Positions 1 to 64,000 of a stretch of 64,000 bases of DNA are shown piece after piece. Numbering within the stretch: position 1 is the first letter of the stretch; each line of letters begins with the position of its first letter. The notes under the pieces are model-generated. The model ran no database searches. It saw only the letters and a program-made list of their open reading frames with translations, and was not told the origin of the DNA. Position numbers and translations under genes: made by a program. The stretch comes from Nectonema munidae (Eukaryota > Nematomorpha > Nectonematoida > Nectonematidae). The stretch is from contig JAUIRK010000004.1 of assembly GCA_030549495.1 (NCBI GenBank), forward strand, positions 372,001-436,000, in the 5' to 3' direction.

Positions 1-62477
<62,477 letters not shown>

Positions 62478-62485
62478 ATTGACTC

Positions 62486-63810
62486 CTAAAATGGGCAATA
62501 GGAGAAAATCAGTTCAGGAAGTTGTCAAATTCCAAAATAATCGATATTGAAACTGGATTGGAAAAAGGAGAACAAAATTAAGTTGTCCTTCTTATTTTAA
62601 TATACGAATTTCGATAATCGATTTGTGGAAGCAAAAATGAATCTGTTTGTGGATTAAGAAGCTACTAGAGAGCAAATAGAAAAGAAAAGGCTTGGGAAGA
62701 ATGCAAGAATCACAATGTTATGAAATGTCGTATATGCGCTACTAAGATATATGAACAACATGAAACACAAGTATGTTGTATTCTTTCAATATCTGTGCCT
62801 CTGTCAATAATAATATACACACTATATAGACGACACCTCAAAGTACACATATAGCATATTGTTGGATAAATGTGAATCATCAGTGCACGCATAATACTCA
62901 ACTGCATGATATGTTGATTACAACACACATTCATTCATCTTTCATCATCATTATTTTCTTCTTTTATATATCACTGAAGAGGTTTTCATCACTGATAAAT
63001 AATCTTGAAGATTCATTGTACGATTCCGTAGAGATAGGAACAAAATTCACACAACATGAAGTGCGTGTATCCATCTCTCTTTCTCCTTCTCCATCACACA
63101 AATCGCGTTATCAATAATCAATCAATATGCTTCACAAGATAAATGATATATTTGATCACTTCGCACATTTTACTCAATCATACCATATGTGAAAACATAA
63201 CAATAATTCACTACGTCTTTTCAACCACAATATTAAAGTTTTTCATGGAGGCGAGAGCGGGAAAATTTGAGATGCATGACGTATTGTAGTGTCTCTCTTA
63301 GGATTTAGCGAGTCGAAATAAAATTTGCTTGTACAAATAATCGTCTCATTCAATCCATATCATATAACCCACAGACCGAATAGGGCCTTCAAGATAATTT
63401 CATCTGATCCGTCTAATAATTTTCTTTAATTCAAAGTTGCTCGAAAAAAGTTATTTTAGTACCAGAAGGATAGTTGTCAAGTCCAAAGTCAAACACAAAA
63501 TGTCACCCGTTACATATTCGAAGATGACGCGGTTGTTCACTTGACGGTAACCGTATAGATACATAGAAATTTTGCACAATCTTTGTGTCAATTCATCATC
63601 AATTGTGTTTGAAAGTAAGGTTGTCTTTTAAATGCCTGATTTTGTACTATAAGTTCTTATATTTCAATTATATTTTATTTTATAGCTTCAGATTTTTATC
63701 TGAAAATTCAGAAGATACCGAAAGATAATTATTTCAATATAGATTTTGGTAGTGTTTGCTCCTCTAAATCTAAATACGTAAATTGTTTAAGAGTAATGAT
63801 TCATATATTT
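62486..63810. other. Upstream region of RyR, no gene seen
   Basis: AT-rich sequence with no recognisable coding frame, RNA gene or repeat. It may contain the 5'-UTR exon and promoter implied by the acceptor just upstream of the RyR start codon, but no TATA/initiator combination stands out from the AT-rich background. Short ORFs here look random. Confidence 0.5.
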
Positions 63811-64000
63811 AGTGGCGTACCTACCTAACTTTAATGCCGCCCGGGAGGATGCTAATTTTGCCTCACGTCAAAATTTGAACTAACACTTCAAAACGCCAAA
63901 AACTTAATACTACAGATATATATGTGTATATGGAAAATTGCAATAAAAAGTGTAGCAGACTATTTATAAAGTCTAAAATATCTTGATTAAATTTTTATTG
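63811..64000 (+). mobile_element. hAT MITE left end, cut by window edge
   Basis: AGTGGCGTACCTACC followed by TGCCGCCCGGGAGG resembles the ends of the hAT MITE at 31085 (GGCGTAGCTA...TGCCGCCCGGGGCGG). Only the left terminus and part of the AT-rich body are visible. Confidence 0.55.

Overview
The window is AT-rich eukaryotic nuclear DNA, almost certainly from an arthropod. Its one host protein-coding gene is the 5' part of a ryanodine receptor (RyR, the intracellular calcium-release channel), on the minus strand. Exon by exon, the protein resembles arthropod RyRs better than vertebrate ones. The low GC, very repeat-rich introns and modest RyR conservation would fit a crustacean such as a parasitic copepod (sea louse type), but the sequence alone does not prove the species.

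I could chain 25 coding exons with canonical GT/AG borders and unbroken phase, from the ATG at 62477 down to 3081. They encode about 1230 residues in order: the N-terminal trefoil/MIR region, the RIH domain, SPRY1, two RyR repeats and SPRY2. Two further phase-compatible exons (705-608 and 524-387) probably encode the low-complexity linker after SPRY2. The gene continues off the left edge. Introns range from 55, 61 and 63 nt up to 12.1 kb, and nearly all the size comes from mobile DNA.

From the 5' end of the gene (right) to the left: the upstream region (62.5-64 kb) shows only a hAT-like terminus at the extreme right. Introns 1-3 hold a 614-bp MITE with a 10-bp target duplication and GGAGTCGG-type repeats. 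Intron 4 (48.5-54.3 kb) holds a dead Tigger/pogo element, a C-rich, G-poor LINE between ~80-bp direct repeats, and a SINE. Intron 5 holds an intact antisense tRNA-Gly(GCC) 41 nt from a splice site, and a LINE tail. Intron 12 holds a dead hAT transposase. Intron 14 (28.3-34.7 kb) holds an RTE-like LINE split by a hAT MITE, plus a piggyBac remnant. Introns 15, 16 and 20 each hold a short hAT-like MITE. Intron 19 (10.3-22.4 kb) is a nested nest: a decayed piggyBac split by a 6.5-kb hAT-type insertion (15-bp perfect TIRs, 8-bp TSD) that itself carries other MITEs, 330-bp tandem repeats, a ~36-bp minisatellite and a SINE; beside it lie a 732-bp hAT MITE and a nearly complete piggyBac with TTAA ends. 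Intron 22 holds a transposon-associated protein remnant.

No operons, CRISPR arrays, rRNAs or phage-like modules are present. The notable features are the rather divergent RyR, the antisense tRNA whose downstream T-tract is the complement of an RyR splice donor, the datable TE nest, and a recurring MITE design with phrase-repeat ends and 8-10 bp target duplications.
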